Below, piece after piece: positions 23,012-35,000 of a stretch of 64,000 bases of DNA. Below the pieces are notes generated by a model. That model saw nothing but the letters and a program-made list of their open reading frames with translations, did not search any database and was not told the origin of the DNA. Position numbers and translations under genes: made by a program. Every line of letters starts with the position of its first letter. The stretch's first letter is position 1. Source of the stretch: Fomes fomentarius (lineage: Eukaryota; Basidiomycota; Agaricomycetes; Polyporales; Polyporaceae); contig JABYQN010000013.1 in NCBI GenBank assembly GCA_022606135.1, positions 620,001 to 684,000 on the forward strand, in the 5' to 3' direction.

Positions 23012-23860
23012 GGCGCGGCCCGGGGGTGCGGTGCACCATGTCTTGTATTCTCTGTTGATAGACAGGTTATAACATGTGCAATGCGCGTGCCACGCACGAT
23101 CAGCGCAGCCAGTGGATACGAAGAAAGGTTAGCGGAGGGAAGTAAGCGGAGCGAGGATTCAACTGACTCGGGAAGGCGAGGCAGAGTGAGGCTGCGGTAG
23201 AGCTCCGCGTGAGAGTCGAAGAACCACTGTCGGAGCGGGACGTTGTAGCCAACGGGGCTCTCCGAATCGAGCTGCTTTTGATCTACGTTGACTCTATGGG
23301 CATGGGATGGTGCGTTCTTGTCAAAATGACTGACCATACTCGCAAAGCTATGAGTGGAGACGTACAAGATCCAGCGTTGTGGGGCCATCTGGTTCCTTTA
23401 CGCAGATGGACGTCAAGAATGAACCAACTAGTATGTGGTGGTTACGGTCAAAGAAACAGAAACTTCTCACGGTGGCTCGCCATGCCAGCCGAAGGTATTA
23501 TCAAGTCTATTGAGTGCAAGTACAGTACTTGTTGGACGTCTTCCTCGTCATCGATGTATCCTATAAGTATCACTACTTCTTCCTCTGCTATGGGGTGGTA
23601 CGAAGACAACGCGGCGCCCGGCCTACTGTGGATAGCGGATAGCTGAACAAGAAAGTCGTAACGATAGAATGGGGAGCTGCACGTCATATCACGATAGCAA
23701 CATGACATGCATAAGAGTGGTACGTGGGACGACAGCGATTATGATGATGGTGTGATATGAAGATGCTGAACGAGCGGCGGATTAGATCGATTATACTATA
23801 TATGACCATTTCACTCAATCCAAGAATGATTCGATAACTTCCCAAGCAAGCGATGAGTGC
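23012..23860. other. Region upstream of the F-box-like gene, downstream of the P450
   Basis: A minus-strand frame (22870-23388) contains HAELYRSLTLPRLPESVESS and could be a first exon of the F-box-like gene, but no in-phase junction could be established. The plus-strand frame at 23209-23646 is antisense to it. The right part holds the P450 3' end. Confidence 0.35.
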
Positions 23861-25991
23861 TTAGCATTTCCGTAGGGTGAAGGTGAGCATGCATTCTTTC
23901 GTCGCAGGGTGAATGACCTACGACACGTCAGATAAGTAAAGGGTGTCCGGCGGGCAGTGTAGATCGAACTTACGAAAGCATCCTTGATAGCCATGGTGCG
24001 CTCATTTGTCTCATGTCGATCGGCTGAGATTTCAAAATTACAGACGATAGCCGCGACCATTGCCCTCAACACGATTTGCGCGAGATTTTGACCGCCGCAC
24101 TGACGAGAGCCTACACCGAAAGGCATCAGGTACTGACCCATCCTGTTACAACGATAGGTAAGCGCATTTCCTGCAGGGCAAAAGGAATTGACATACCTTC
24201 CGATCCTCTCCTCCTCCCCTTCAATACCCTCTGCGGCAAGCCAGCGTTCAGGGAGGAACGTTTCAGGACTGGGAAAGACCTCGGCGTCGCGGTGCATACT
24301 CCAAGCCTGCGTGCCAATAACGGTACCCGGAGGAAGGGCATATCCCATCATATCGAAGGAATCGTCAATTTGGGAAGCGGTAGTGGAGGGGACCACCCGC
24401 TCGAGCAGGGAAGGGGCGGAACCGTAGACTCGCATGCCTTGCAAAAAGTATCAGGAGCTGAATACGCATTGACAGGACAAAGAGTAGCAACACACCTTCC
24501 TTGATGAACGCGTTCAAGTAAGGCAACTTACAAAGGGTGGCGAAATCAGGGACAACCCTACGGTCAGGCATGTGCTCGTCCAGTTCAGCCTGCAGGTTCC
24601 TCAGGATGTCCCTGCGACGGCTCAATTCCCAGCAGAAGTACGATAAGGCTGTGGAAGACGTATCGACACCAGCGACGCTATTCGTTGTAGTTGTTAAGAG
24701 TGGCGTTGGAGAGTATGACCTAGGTGCACTCACAGATGGCCCATGCATTCTGAGATGATGTTCTGAGCACTGAATCCGTTCTGAGTCCCAGAGAGACGGC
24801 TCTGGAGTAGGCGTTGGATTAATGGAGTCTTCTCCTCCTTTTCACCAGGGGCAGCTTGCAACCGTGCCACGGTATCGTCAAGACGCCCACGAACGAACTG
24901 TATATACTTTTATTGAGTACAGAAACGGAACATAGAAAACGGTGACTGACATCGGCCATGGTCTTGTCGGAGTTGCATATACGACGCCAGGCTTCGTTCG
25001 GGATTTGGCAGGCAAGGGTCCACGCCCAGGTGGGGATGAAGCTCCGCTACAGAATGTGATACGTCAGTGCTGAATAGGGACCATGGTAGCATCGGATGTC
25101 GTACCACGATGCCGCGAGTTGGGAAGTCCTTTACCGCCTGAGATAGAGCATCGCGCACGCCGATGGCCCAATTGTCGAGGGCACCAGGGCGAGATCCGAA
25201 GACGGTCGTCGAGATCACGTCAACCATAAGATGACGGAAGAGTTCAGGGCAAGAGACGGACGCCTTTCCTTGGGCAGTTTCAAGGATCTACACGAAGCCA
25301 ATGGCATCAGAGATACGTCGCGGAACGGCCATCGCATTGACTGGATACTTACGTGCACAACCTTTATGACAGAATCCGTGATTTCGGGCCTGAATTGAGT
25401 GAGATGGGATAGGTTGTAATGGGGGGCGTAAAGCTTGCGGCGCGCCGAATGTTCAGCGTGAGGCAGGGTGGTCATACTATGTCAAAGGCTTCAGTCAGTT
25501 GTGAAACATGAGAGCGCATATAACCACCCACGCATGGTCGTTGTTATTCCTGTTATAGGCAGGAGATAAGATTAGGCAAATTTCTAGAACATGGATAGGA
25601 AGACTGACGTAAGGAGAGCCTTGTAGAAGGGGCTTTTATCGAACTTGTGGACGCAGTAGACGCTGCGCATAGTCGTCATGTCGCAAAAGACAACCTTGTT
25701 CGGTCCAACGCGGACAACAGGACCGTATCGCTCAAAGAGAGCCTGGATAGTCATGCATTGCTGGAGACGAGCGACGTGGGTCGTGAGCCAGAAGTCCGAG
25801 ACAGCCGCATACCACGGCCCGGGGATCGCAGCGAGGGGAGAGAAGAAGAGGTTGTAGATAGAGGTGGCGCAGAGACAGAGGAAGGATGCGGAGAGGGTGA
25901 AGATGAGAAATGATTGAATGTTGATGTCCAGGAGGTAGGAGGGAGTGAGGTGCGCGACGAGGGTCGAGGGGGATGTGAATGGGGTCGACAT
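23861..25991 (-). CDS. Cytochrome P450 monooxygenase, membrane-anchored
   Basis: Haem monooxygenase of the fungal microsomal type; substrate unknown. About nine exons, all in phase. Residues about 20-45 form the N-terminal anchor (SFLIFTLSASFLCLCATSIY), followed by the proline hinge AAIPGPWYAA. Then FERYGPVVRVGPNKVVFCD, NNDHAMTTLPHAEHSARRK (C-helix, WxxxR-type region), the I-helix VAGVDTSSTALSYFCWELS, the K-helix EGMR (ExxR) in IKEGMRVYGSAPSLLER, the PERF-like FLPERW, and the haem loop PFGVGSRQCGGQNLAQ with the cysteine ligand. The end is TFTLRKC. The start at MSTPFTSPSTLV is preferred because it places the anchor at the normal distance; an ATG 39 codons upstream (26108) is in frame. No secondary-metabolism backbone enzyme is nearby. 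Confidence 0.93.
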
Positions 25992-28900
25992 GGTGGTAGG
26001 ATATGGATCGGTTGAAGGCGACGGACAACGCCAGAGATCAAGATATTTGCTGTTCTGGAACTGTTGGCGGGTAAGAGTAGTTGAGCTGGGGTGTCGTTGA
26101 GTAGACAAGAAACCCTGCTGATCGCGGCAAGGGAGGAGGAGCGGGTGGTGGGAGGAGGAAGGGAACGCGGTGCGGAGTCGAAGAAGAGGGCGAGGTTATA
26201 TATGGCGTGGCTGTGACGAGATGCTAGAGCGGAGACCAAAGGGCAGGGTCACAGTGATGAGCCTCGAGGGGAAGGACTCGCAGAGAGCGATCCTACCCAC
26301 GTCCGAGAATAGCAAGGCGCCGCCCATAAGCGTCAGGCGCGCGCGGGCAAGGGTGTCGGATATGGAGCGAAGAGGGAGAAGGTGATGCCCAAAGGGAGCC
26401 GGCCATCAACAGCAGGAGCGAGATTGGTCGCCGAGAGCGGAGGGTGGATGTACAGAGTGGTCGCCTCCGGGACGTCGGACCTCGCGCGTGCGGTGTTGGC
26501 CGCAGCGAGCAGTGTGAGTGCTTTCCTCCGCCGCCCTTCGTTCACTCCACGACATCGCGAAAAGCGGCGGATCCCCTCTGTGCCCATAACAAACCCACTA
26601 TGTCAGTGCCGTCTGTCGCCCGCTGGAATGCTCCACCGTCCAGACGGCACCCAATCTACTTCTCAGCTACGACGTCAGCGAATATCAAAGTCATAGTCAT
26701 TCCCCTTCTCGGATCCACACTCACCGCGTGTCCACAGCCATCTGCGATTCATACTTACATCGTCCAGCTAGCTCCCCACGGAACAGAGAGACGATCAATG
26801 CACAGGAATATGGCATCTGAATGAGGACTGCATCATATTCACTTGCTGTGGGTGCGTTCCGGCTCACTGACGTCGGCTTCTGGTGCAATCTATCCCGCTC
26901 ACTGCTTCAGATGGATCGGCTTCATGCTCAGGCGACAGCCATGCGCTTCCAGTGCGCTTGGCCGTATCTCGACCGTTCTATCGACGCCTCGAGGTCTGTC
27001 AGCCTAGACGCACAACCCGACATGTCAGCCACACAAGGCACCCCGAACATCGTTCATCGATACTCACCGACGTCAGTGTTGCTCGCGGAACCAGGCGGTG
27101 CCGTCCTATGGTTAAATTGCAGGAACATGTGCGTCGTTCAAAGCGCCTCCAGGCGTCATACTTGCGCCAGCTTGCGCCTCCATGGCCCAGCACAACCGAC
27201 GCCGCAGGAGCCGCTGCCCATAGAAGCACGAACATGAGGCGGTTTTATCAAAGAAGTAGGTCCACGTTGAACGACTACCGCGTTCGATGCATTGTATTGA
27301 CTCACCCGCAAAGCGCGGTGGGCCGTCTAACCAGAGACAATTGCAGCTGACAGCGCTCGATGCCTCCACCCAACTCATTGTGTGGAGTCGTCGTCATCGT
27401 AATCGTCCTAGTCAAAACGCATGCCTCGTCCTTCGAACAGAGTTGAGACAGATAAAGCGCGACCCCGACGTCGGACATCTGAATGAATGCCACTGCATCG
27501 TGTGGGCTCCCGAGTGGGCTGACAGGCCTCTCTCGGGTACACAATTACTGCGGCTGGCGGACTGGGTTCGACATCACTAGAAGTCTGCGGGAGTAATACT
27601 TGTGCTCTTCGTGAGCGACGTTCCAGAACACCCAACACCGGCAAAAAAAATCGCACCTGCCGTTCGGCACGGTGCACAATTAAATCCTATTATCGTGCTC
27701 TCATTTTCTCTGTCATTAGTGACAAACGGACACCGCCCTTGCGTCTGTGGCAGCGCGTTTGGCTAGACCATGAAGTGGACGCGCAGGAGCGGCGGGTAGC
27801 GCCGACGCCAGCTTGTCAGCGATAATCTCTTCCCGCGAAAGAGTTGGGATCGCAGTCCGACCACGTTGCAGCCCAGGGAACCGCCACGCGAAACGTGCTG
27901 AGGCTTTCAGCGGCGCAACGCTGTCTTCGTCATGCCTTAACGGGTCCGCAGCACGTATATGTACACACCTCCCTCGCCTCCTCTCGCTCGGGAGAACGTA
28001 GCTATCCCCGAGCAAGCCCGAGGAGCTGCGACACGTGTTTGCCACTCGCCTCCGCTCACGCGTGATATGTAGAGGACGAGAAGCAGCGAGGCCGCGAAGA
28101 GGACGGTGCCGCGGGTGGGTCCTCTGTTGGCTCGGAAATGTGGATGCTATAGGGAGGTGTGTTCCTGAGTTGCGACATCGGTCGTGGCAACTGAAGCCTT
28201 CGGAAGGATCTGGGAAGGACTGTTTAGAGTTGCCACGAGGCCGTGGGCCTGAAGGAGAAATCGATGCACATAGCAATACATATCGAGAGTGAGGCTTGCG
28301 GTTTGGCGAAATTTGCCAGTACGAACCGCGCCCCTACTACTCACAAGAATCGCTCGTCACCTGGTACCGCAAGTTGAGATGGGCTGGGAAGAGCACTTCC
28401 GAGTCCCGGAGCCCCGGGCGAGATGAAGACATCGTTGAAAGGGTACCCAGCACCCTTCAAGGTTGTTTTACCTGAGGTCTAGGTCCAGTTAGTACTCTCG
28501 CATCGAGATCTTCAAGTCGGGATTGTGTGGCAGTATATCGCGAGTCGCTTCGCAAAGCCGATAACCCTCAGTTGTGCATGTAGCTTGATCACGTCACACT
28601 CACCTTTTCAGCTGACACCCCAGTTCTCTTCCCAGCCTCGTTCGAAAGTCGTGACGACAGTCGTTGGGAAAGTACTAGTTGCAAGAAACAGTGAGTTGGC
28701 AAGAGTCCCCAGCGCAGTTCGCCACTTCGGCAAACGGCGGCCCGGCCCCTCTCTGTTAGTACTACGCACGTTCGAACCGCGCTGTAGGCATTTTCATCTT
28801 GGACGCAGACGGCGTTCTTCATCTGGAGAACGCCCGCTTGTGCACGACGACAACACTCACAACGTTCCAACTTCCAGGAGGCGGACGCCGCACCCCTTCT

Positions 28901-29522
28901 CTAGCCGCGACTCGTTGGAGGACGTCGCTCGTCTTCCCCGCCCTGTGACCGCCACGGCCGCCAGCAGCTCGGTTCTGCATCAGAGACTCTCACTCACCTC
29001 GCTTGCTTCGATCGAGATCTGAGCTTATTGTCTTGTTTCCAGTCTTGCGCTCATCTTGACATTCTTCGCACTCGGACAGACTCTCGTCATCCGCTGGACT
29101 CTGTACACAGTCTCCTCGCTGTCCTCTATCTCTCTCGCTGTGATAACTGCGCAAATTCCGACACTAGGAGGCAGAACGGAGCGCTGGGGAACAGGTTGAC
29201 AGTCGTCTGACACTAGCGGTACGGCACTAATTGGTACGAGGCCAGCATTGCTTTCCCATTTTCTCTGTCTACGACTTGGCCACGTCCGCAGAGCACCAAC
29301 GACCTGGAGACACATTCGTCTCCACTTTGGAGGCGTGTTTTCCATCCAGTCTCACAGCGCAAGCCCGGATTCCCAGCTGCCGAGCGAAGCCCCTTCAGGG
29401 ACTCATTCATCTTCTAGGAAACAGAACGCACCCTGCGCATCTGCACCACGTACGGCACCCCATATATCGTGTATCGTTGCTTGTAATACCACTACCTCTA
29501 TATACCCACCACCGTCGCAAGC
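25992..29522. other. 3.5-kb intergenic region between P450 and Cdc4-like gene
   Basis: No recognisable protein. Many overlapping frames occur (for example 26821-27237 plus, 27716-28276 minus), consistent with GC-rich chance frames. GACGTC hexamers occur at 26471, 26671, 26869, 27069 and 27467. The last few hundred bases probably form the leader of the F-box/WD40 gene (a pyrimidine-rich CCTCTATATACCCACCACC tract lies just before its ATG). Confidence 0.45.
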
Positions 29523-31688
29523 ATGGCCTCGCAAGCACCTCCCACCATGTACATGCCCATCATCCCCCCGCCTACTCCCGCACCCTCCCCGCCGCCAGGG
29601 CAGACGTCCTTCCATGGCACAGACCCTGTTATCCTCGCCCACCTCGCCTCATTCGCCACGCTCTCGCCTGCCGCGCGGCGGCTGCACCTCCACGCACTCA
29701 TTCAAGCATGCACCCCTCCAGAGCTCCTCTTCCTCTCTACGACGATCGCACCCCTGCTCAGACGCGACTTCCTTCGTGCACTGCCCACGGAGGTCTCCCT
29801 GCATATCCTGAGCTTCATCCACGACCCTCGCTCGCTCGCCCGCGCGGCCCGTGTGAGCCGGTATTGGAACGAGCTGCTCAAGGACGAGTGCCTTTGGAAG
29901 GAGATGTGCGTACGTCATGGCTTCTCGCATGATCTCGAGGCAGTGGAGAGCTACTGCCTGGAACACGAGTCGGACGCGAGCAGCCAGGCAGACGCCTACG
30001 ATAGCGGCCGTAGTAGCTTACCACCGCGCGCGGAGTCGGATAACTTTCCATATCGCAAGTTCTTCATCTATGAGTACCTCCGGAGTGTGTCTTTTTGGCC
30101 TCTTCTAGATCACGGCCCGATGACTAACTTGAGCGACCAGCGTCGAACTGGCTTTCGCGCGGACGGCTCCTGCGAACACACCGCGCTCCGCTTCATCCGC
30201 CACTCTCGCAAGACATAGCCGCACACAACGCGAACATCCCACAGAATCCGGCAATCCCCACTTCGATCGCGGTCGACCCAAACTGGGTTGTCGTCGGGCT
30301 CGCGAACAGCCGCATACACATCTTCAGCGCGCGGACAGGCGTGCTCAGCCGCACCCTCGTCGGGCACGAATTGGGCGTGTGGGCCGTCGCGCTCATCTCG
30401 GAGGGCGGGCAGCGACGCCCGCCGCTGAGCGATAACTGCGGAGATCCGCTCGTCGCGGGCGCGCCACAAGACGGTATGGTACCGACGCTGCTGCGGTGTG
30501 CGCTGGGCTTGGAGCACGGGGCGCACGCGCAGGGTAAGCCCGCCTGCGCGCCAGCAGACCCGTTTGCGGACAGCAACGCCACGGGGCCGCCACCATTTGG
30601 CAAGGCGAGCTATCCCGGGGGCGCGTCAGACGGATGGGGACAGCCCAGTGCACTTGTCGTCAGTGGCGGCTGTGACAAAGAGCTGCGCGTGTGGGACGTC
30701 AAGTTGGGGTAAGCCTCGCTCCGCGCACGAACATTAATGTTTATCTTCAATTGCTGAGCTGTCTCCCTTTAGATATTGCATATACATCCTCCGTGGCCAT
30801 ACATCTACCATACGATGCTTGAAGGTCCTGCACGGCCGTCCGATTGCAGTCTCGGGCTCGCGCGACCGCACCGTGCGCGTCTGGGACATCCAACGCGGGC
30901 GCCTACTCCGCGTCCTGGAGGGCCACACGCAGAGCGTCCGGTGTCTTGATGTATGCGGCAACCGTGTCGTCAGTGGCAGCTACGACTGCACATGCCGCGT
31001 CTGGGACGTCGACACTGGCGCGTGCCTGCACGTCCTGCGCGGTCATTTCCACCAGATATACACCGTGGCATTCGATGGTGTCCGCATCGCTAGCGGCGGG
31101 CTCGACACCACCGTCCGCGTATGGGACGCGGCGACGGGGTGAGTGTTCTGTGTTTCGACCTGATAAATTCTCCGCGCACTACCTTCCAGATCACGCCCGG
31201 CTCACATGTCGATCTACAGCGCGTGCCTTGCACTTCTCCAGGGTCATACAGCGCTCGTCTGCCAGCTCCAGCTCACCTCGACCATGCTGGTCACAGGAGG
31301 GTCCGACGGGCGTGTCATCACGTTCACGCTCAAGGGCACGACGTTCGCCGTCGTCCAGCGTCTCGCCGCGCACGACAGCTCCGTCTCCGGCCTGCAGCTC
31401 GACGAGCGCTTCCTCGTCACAGGCGGGAACGACGGCCGGGTGCGCCTGTACGAGTTCGAGCAGCCTGCGCGGCACCGGAGTGGTGTGCTTCTCTCTGCGG
31501 GGGCGGGGGCGAACGGAGGCGCAGGCGCAGGGGCGGGGGCGGAGGAGCCACAGTGCCGGTATGTGCGCGACCTGTGCGAGCCGAGCGAGAGCGTGTGGAA
31601 GGTCGCGTACACGCGCGAGTCCTGTGCGATCTTGAGCAAGAAGGCGGGGAAGATGGTGGTGGAGATTTGGAGCTTCAAGCCGGAGTGA
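29523..31688 (+). CDS. F-box/WD40 protein, Cdc4/Fbw7-type SCF substrate receptor
   Basis: Substrate-recognition subunit of an SCF ubiquitin ligase. Exon 1 begins MASQAPPTMYMPIIPPPTP, then a dimerisation-like helix region (ALIQACTPPELLFLSTTIAP) directly before the F-box (residues about 83-130: FLRALPTEVSLHILSFI, ARAARVSRYWNELL, CLWKEMC). A 54-nt phase 1 intron joins EYLR to TSNWLSRGRLLRTH, as in Cdc4 homologues. WD40 repeats follow: VVVGLANSRIHIFSARTG, LVVSGGCDKELRVWDVKLG, IAVSGSRDRTVRVWDIQRG, RVVSGSYDCTCRVWDVDTG, RIASGGLDTTVRVWDAATG, MLVTGGSDGRVITF and FLVTGGNDGRVRLYEFEQ. An alanine/glycine-rich loop interrupts the last blade. The GDGQP-like insert between the first two blades is long and low-complexity. 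The ATG is the first in frame. Confidence 0.9.
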
Positions 31689-32086
31689 GGCGTTGTGGTG
31701 CTCGTTCGTCCTTCCGTTCGTACGTCCATCCATGGCCACGACGTTACTGTCCCGATCGGATCCTGATCGCGCATACTTATGTATCCTTTTCAGCTGGATA
31801 CTCGCCTGGGGTCGAGACGGACATCCGATGCTGCTTCGGTCTTGAAGGTCATGGTTGCTGTCGCTTTGTTTTCTTATTTTGCATTTGCTGTTGCCGGACG
31901 CTGACGACGTTAATCTATCGGATATCGGTTTGTCGGTGGCGAGCCCTCTAGAGTGGTTCGCCGCCGCTGACACTATAGTGTACGCATTGCTATGATGTGG
32001 ATGGAGCTACATACCACATACGTGTATCCTCAATGTAATCTAAATGTCATTTATACGATGATACCGGCCCACGCCACATGTCGCAT
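31689..32086. other. Convergent spacer between the F-box/WD40 and ABC copy 1 genes
   Basis: About 0.4 kb between two stop codons, holding both 3' ends. No repeat or coding signal seen. Confidence 0.6.
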
Positions 32087-35000
32087 CTAGGATCTTGCCC
32101 CAGCCATCGCGCGCAGAGCGGCCGCATCTGCGCTCTCGTTCACCAGGGCAGTGAACAATCCATCCTTATTCCGCAGGAGATCCGCCGGGGCGCCGAATTC
32201 AGCCTTATGTGGTGTCTGTCAGCAGCGGCTTTCCTCATTACAGGCGCAGCCACTTACGAGACGGCCCGAGTCTAGCACAAGCTGCGGGGGTTTCGAGTCA
32301 GAGTCAGAGTCAGGAGGGGAGGATCGAATGTTGCGGTGTGCAGTTCCGTGTTCGAGACACTCACCACTTTGTCCGCATCGACGATGGTCTGCAGGCGATG
32401 GGCGATCGTGAGCACCGTCACGTCCTTGCCCACAGCTTCCCGGAGCGAGCGTTGGATGACGGCATCCGTCTCGAAGTCTATATCATATGTAAATATATAT
32501 TGATAATCGCTGCTTCAGCTTTCCGGTAGACGGAGATCAGGAGGCACCCTTGATATATGTAGTACGCACCAATAGCCGAAGTGGCTTCATCGAGGATGAG
32601 GAGCTTGCTCTGCCTCAGGATCGCCCGTGCGAGAGCCAGTATTTGCCGCTGTCCTACGGAGAGGTTGCTGCCTCCGGGTCCTATCTGCGAGTCAAGAGTG
32701 ATGCGGCTTGCGTTTGTCTGGCCATCGATCTCGGACGCGGACGCGGACTCGGACGGCGGTCGGGACTCGGAGAGCGAGAAGAGCCCGGCGGCGCGTAGCG
32801 CGTCATGCATCTCCGCGTCGTTGAACTCGTCGAAAGGGTCGAGGTTTTGGCGGAGTGTACCGCTCAGTAGCTCGGGCTAGAGTGCATGGTAAGTGATGAG
32901 ACGAGGACGCATGACGGAAAACCAGATTTGCATACGATCTGCGGTATTATGGTGATACTTGACCGCAGGGCATCAAGGTTGAGCGAGTCTGTCGGGATAC
33001 CGTCGTAATATACGTGTCCTTCTGTTGGTATCAGCCGCAGTAGGGCGAGTGCGAGTGAGCTCTGCATGTTGGGGCTTAGCACAGTGCATGATAGGTGTAA
33101 GTGTCCAGTTACCTTTCCGCTTCCTGTCCGGCCCACTAAGCAAGAAGCCTAGGGGTCAGCTTCGCGTCGCGAAGGAGAGATACCGTGGGCATTACCTATT
33201 CCAACGTGTTCGCCAGCTTTGACCTCAAAGTTGATGTTCCGCAGCACGCGGGGTCCGTCCTAATAAGTCTTGTTCAGTATTCGGGCGTATCCCTACCAAT
33301 GCTTGGGGGCATACCGGAGAGTATTGAGCGGAAAGCTCCTCCACACGCAGACTCCCGCTTGCGGGCCAATATGCAGGTGGCACACCAGATGGTATGGGTT
33401 TCGGTTCGTGCTCGATGTTCAGGTATTGTTCGACGCGCTCCAGGCTATGTCTTATCAGTATTCACTTTCCAAGTGACACGGCATGACCTTCACCTGTTAC
33501 CTATGAGAATGAAGTCAGACGCGGTGTAACCATCAAACTGCCTCTCAACTCACTGCACACTTCAGTATCATTGAAGGCCCGGATCCACCACAGGACCATG
33601 CCGTTGAATCCCACTGTCATATGTCAGTTTAGCATGCTATAGTCGGGTAGCGCGGACGTACCAGCCATGTTGAGGGCGAAACCAGTGGTCGCAGCCTGCG
33701 AGTGACGTCCGTAGACCAGGTAGACTGCAAGAAGTGCAGAAATGGAGGCGCTAAGAGCCTCAATACGCAGACCGACCCATCTACAGAAAAGAGGGTCAAT
33801 CCCGTTGAGCAGAGAAGGGTGTCAGTGGATTATAAGCATGCTGACGCACCGGTTGAGGTCGAAGAACACAATCGCAGTGCGAGAATAGTTATCGATTTTG
33901 CGGAAGGATTCTTCGATGAACCGTTCTTGTGCGCCGTAAGCCCGGATAGAAACTACGACACAAGTCAGCAACCGTCACAGATATGAAGGAGAGTACTGGT
34001 CCACGTACCTAGGCCGGATAGGGTAGTCCCGAGATGCCCGAGGATGGGTGCGCGTGCTTTGCTTTGTTCACGCTTGACAGGCATCTGTGCCTTCATGTAT
34101 AGTTCTCCGCACCATCCACCAAGGACGGCGGATATAGCCCCAGTAAGGAGAAAATGGGTGCGACTGCTACAACACCCGCGAATTTGGCGAGTAATACTGC
34201 CGTCATATATATCAAATTATTGAGAGTGCTCGCGAGGGGCCCGTCAACTGAACATTGTCACCAAGCGGTGAGGAATCAATAGATGTAGGAAACGTACTGC
34301 TTTGGATGTCCTGCGTGCATCGGGCCATGATACGGGATGTCGGCGTGCTATCCAACCATCTGTGACGTTTGCGTGAGTACCGTAGGTGCATTTATGCAGC
34401 CTGAGATGTAGATGATCTACCTTAGCGTCGTTCTTAGTACAGAGTCGACCAAGGACTTATGTATGATTCGAGACGCTCTCAAGGTACCCGTGAGATAAAG
34501 TAAGTAGCCGAACCAACGCAGGGCCAAATCCAGGAGGAGGAACCCGATGTAGATTCCAAAGTAACTAGGTCGCGATTGCTCAGGGTAGAGACGCAGATGA
34601 TTGAATGGGCACTCACTAGGGAATATAGACATATCCCCCGTCCTGGATCTCGTATTGCTGCGCCCAATGGCCCAACCAGTATGTCTGAGTCACGCCGGCA
34701 ATTTGAGAAGCAGCAATGAACGAGAGGACAGATACCCAGAACAAAATTGCGTGATGCCCGCCCGATGTCGCCACGAACAATCTCACTGCACAAGCCGGAT
34801 TAGAAAGATCGTAAACCATTGATTGTATGGGATGTTGCTACTCACTCGTTGACCAACCAACATGACCTTCGGATATCTCTTCAGACACCACCAGGGTTCC
34901 TGTTCCCTTTGAGGGTATCGTGGTCGATTTGTGTTCGTGAGTGTCTTCCGAGGCTCCGTGGTCGTTTGCGATAGACTTTTCCGGAGCTTCTTCGATGCTC

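Noticed and set aside
25992..26108. P450 start 39 codons upstream at 26108
   Set aside because: It would put a polar serine/threonine-rich segment before the membrane anchor; the inner ATG gives the usual short lumenal end.
31121..31951. A 276-codon plus-strand frame and a 260-codon minus-strand frame
   Set aside because: Both overlap the last exon of the F-box/WD40 gene in other frames; the WD40 repeats settle the true frame.
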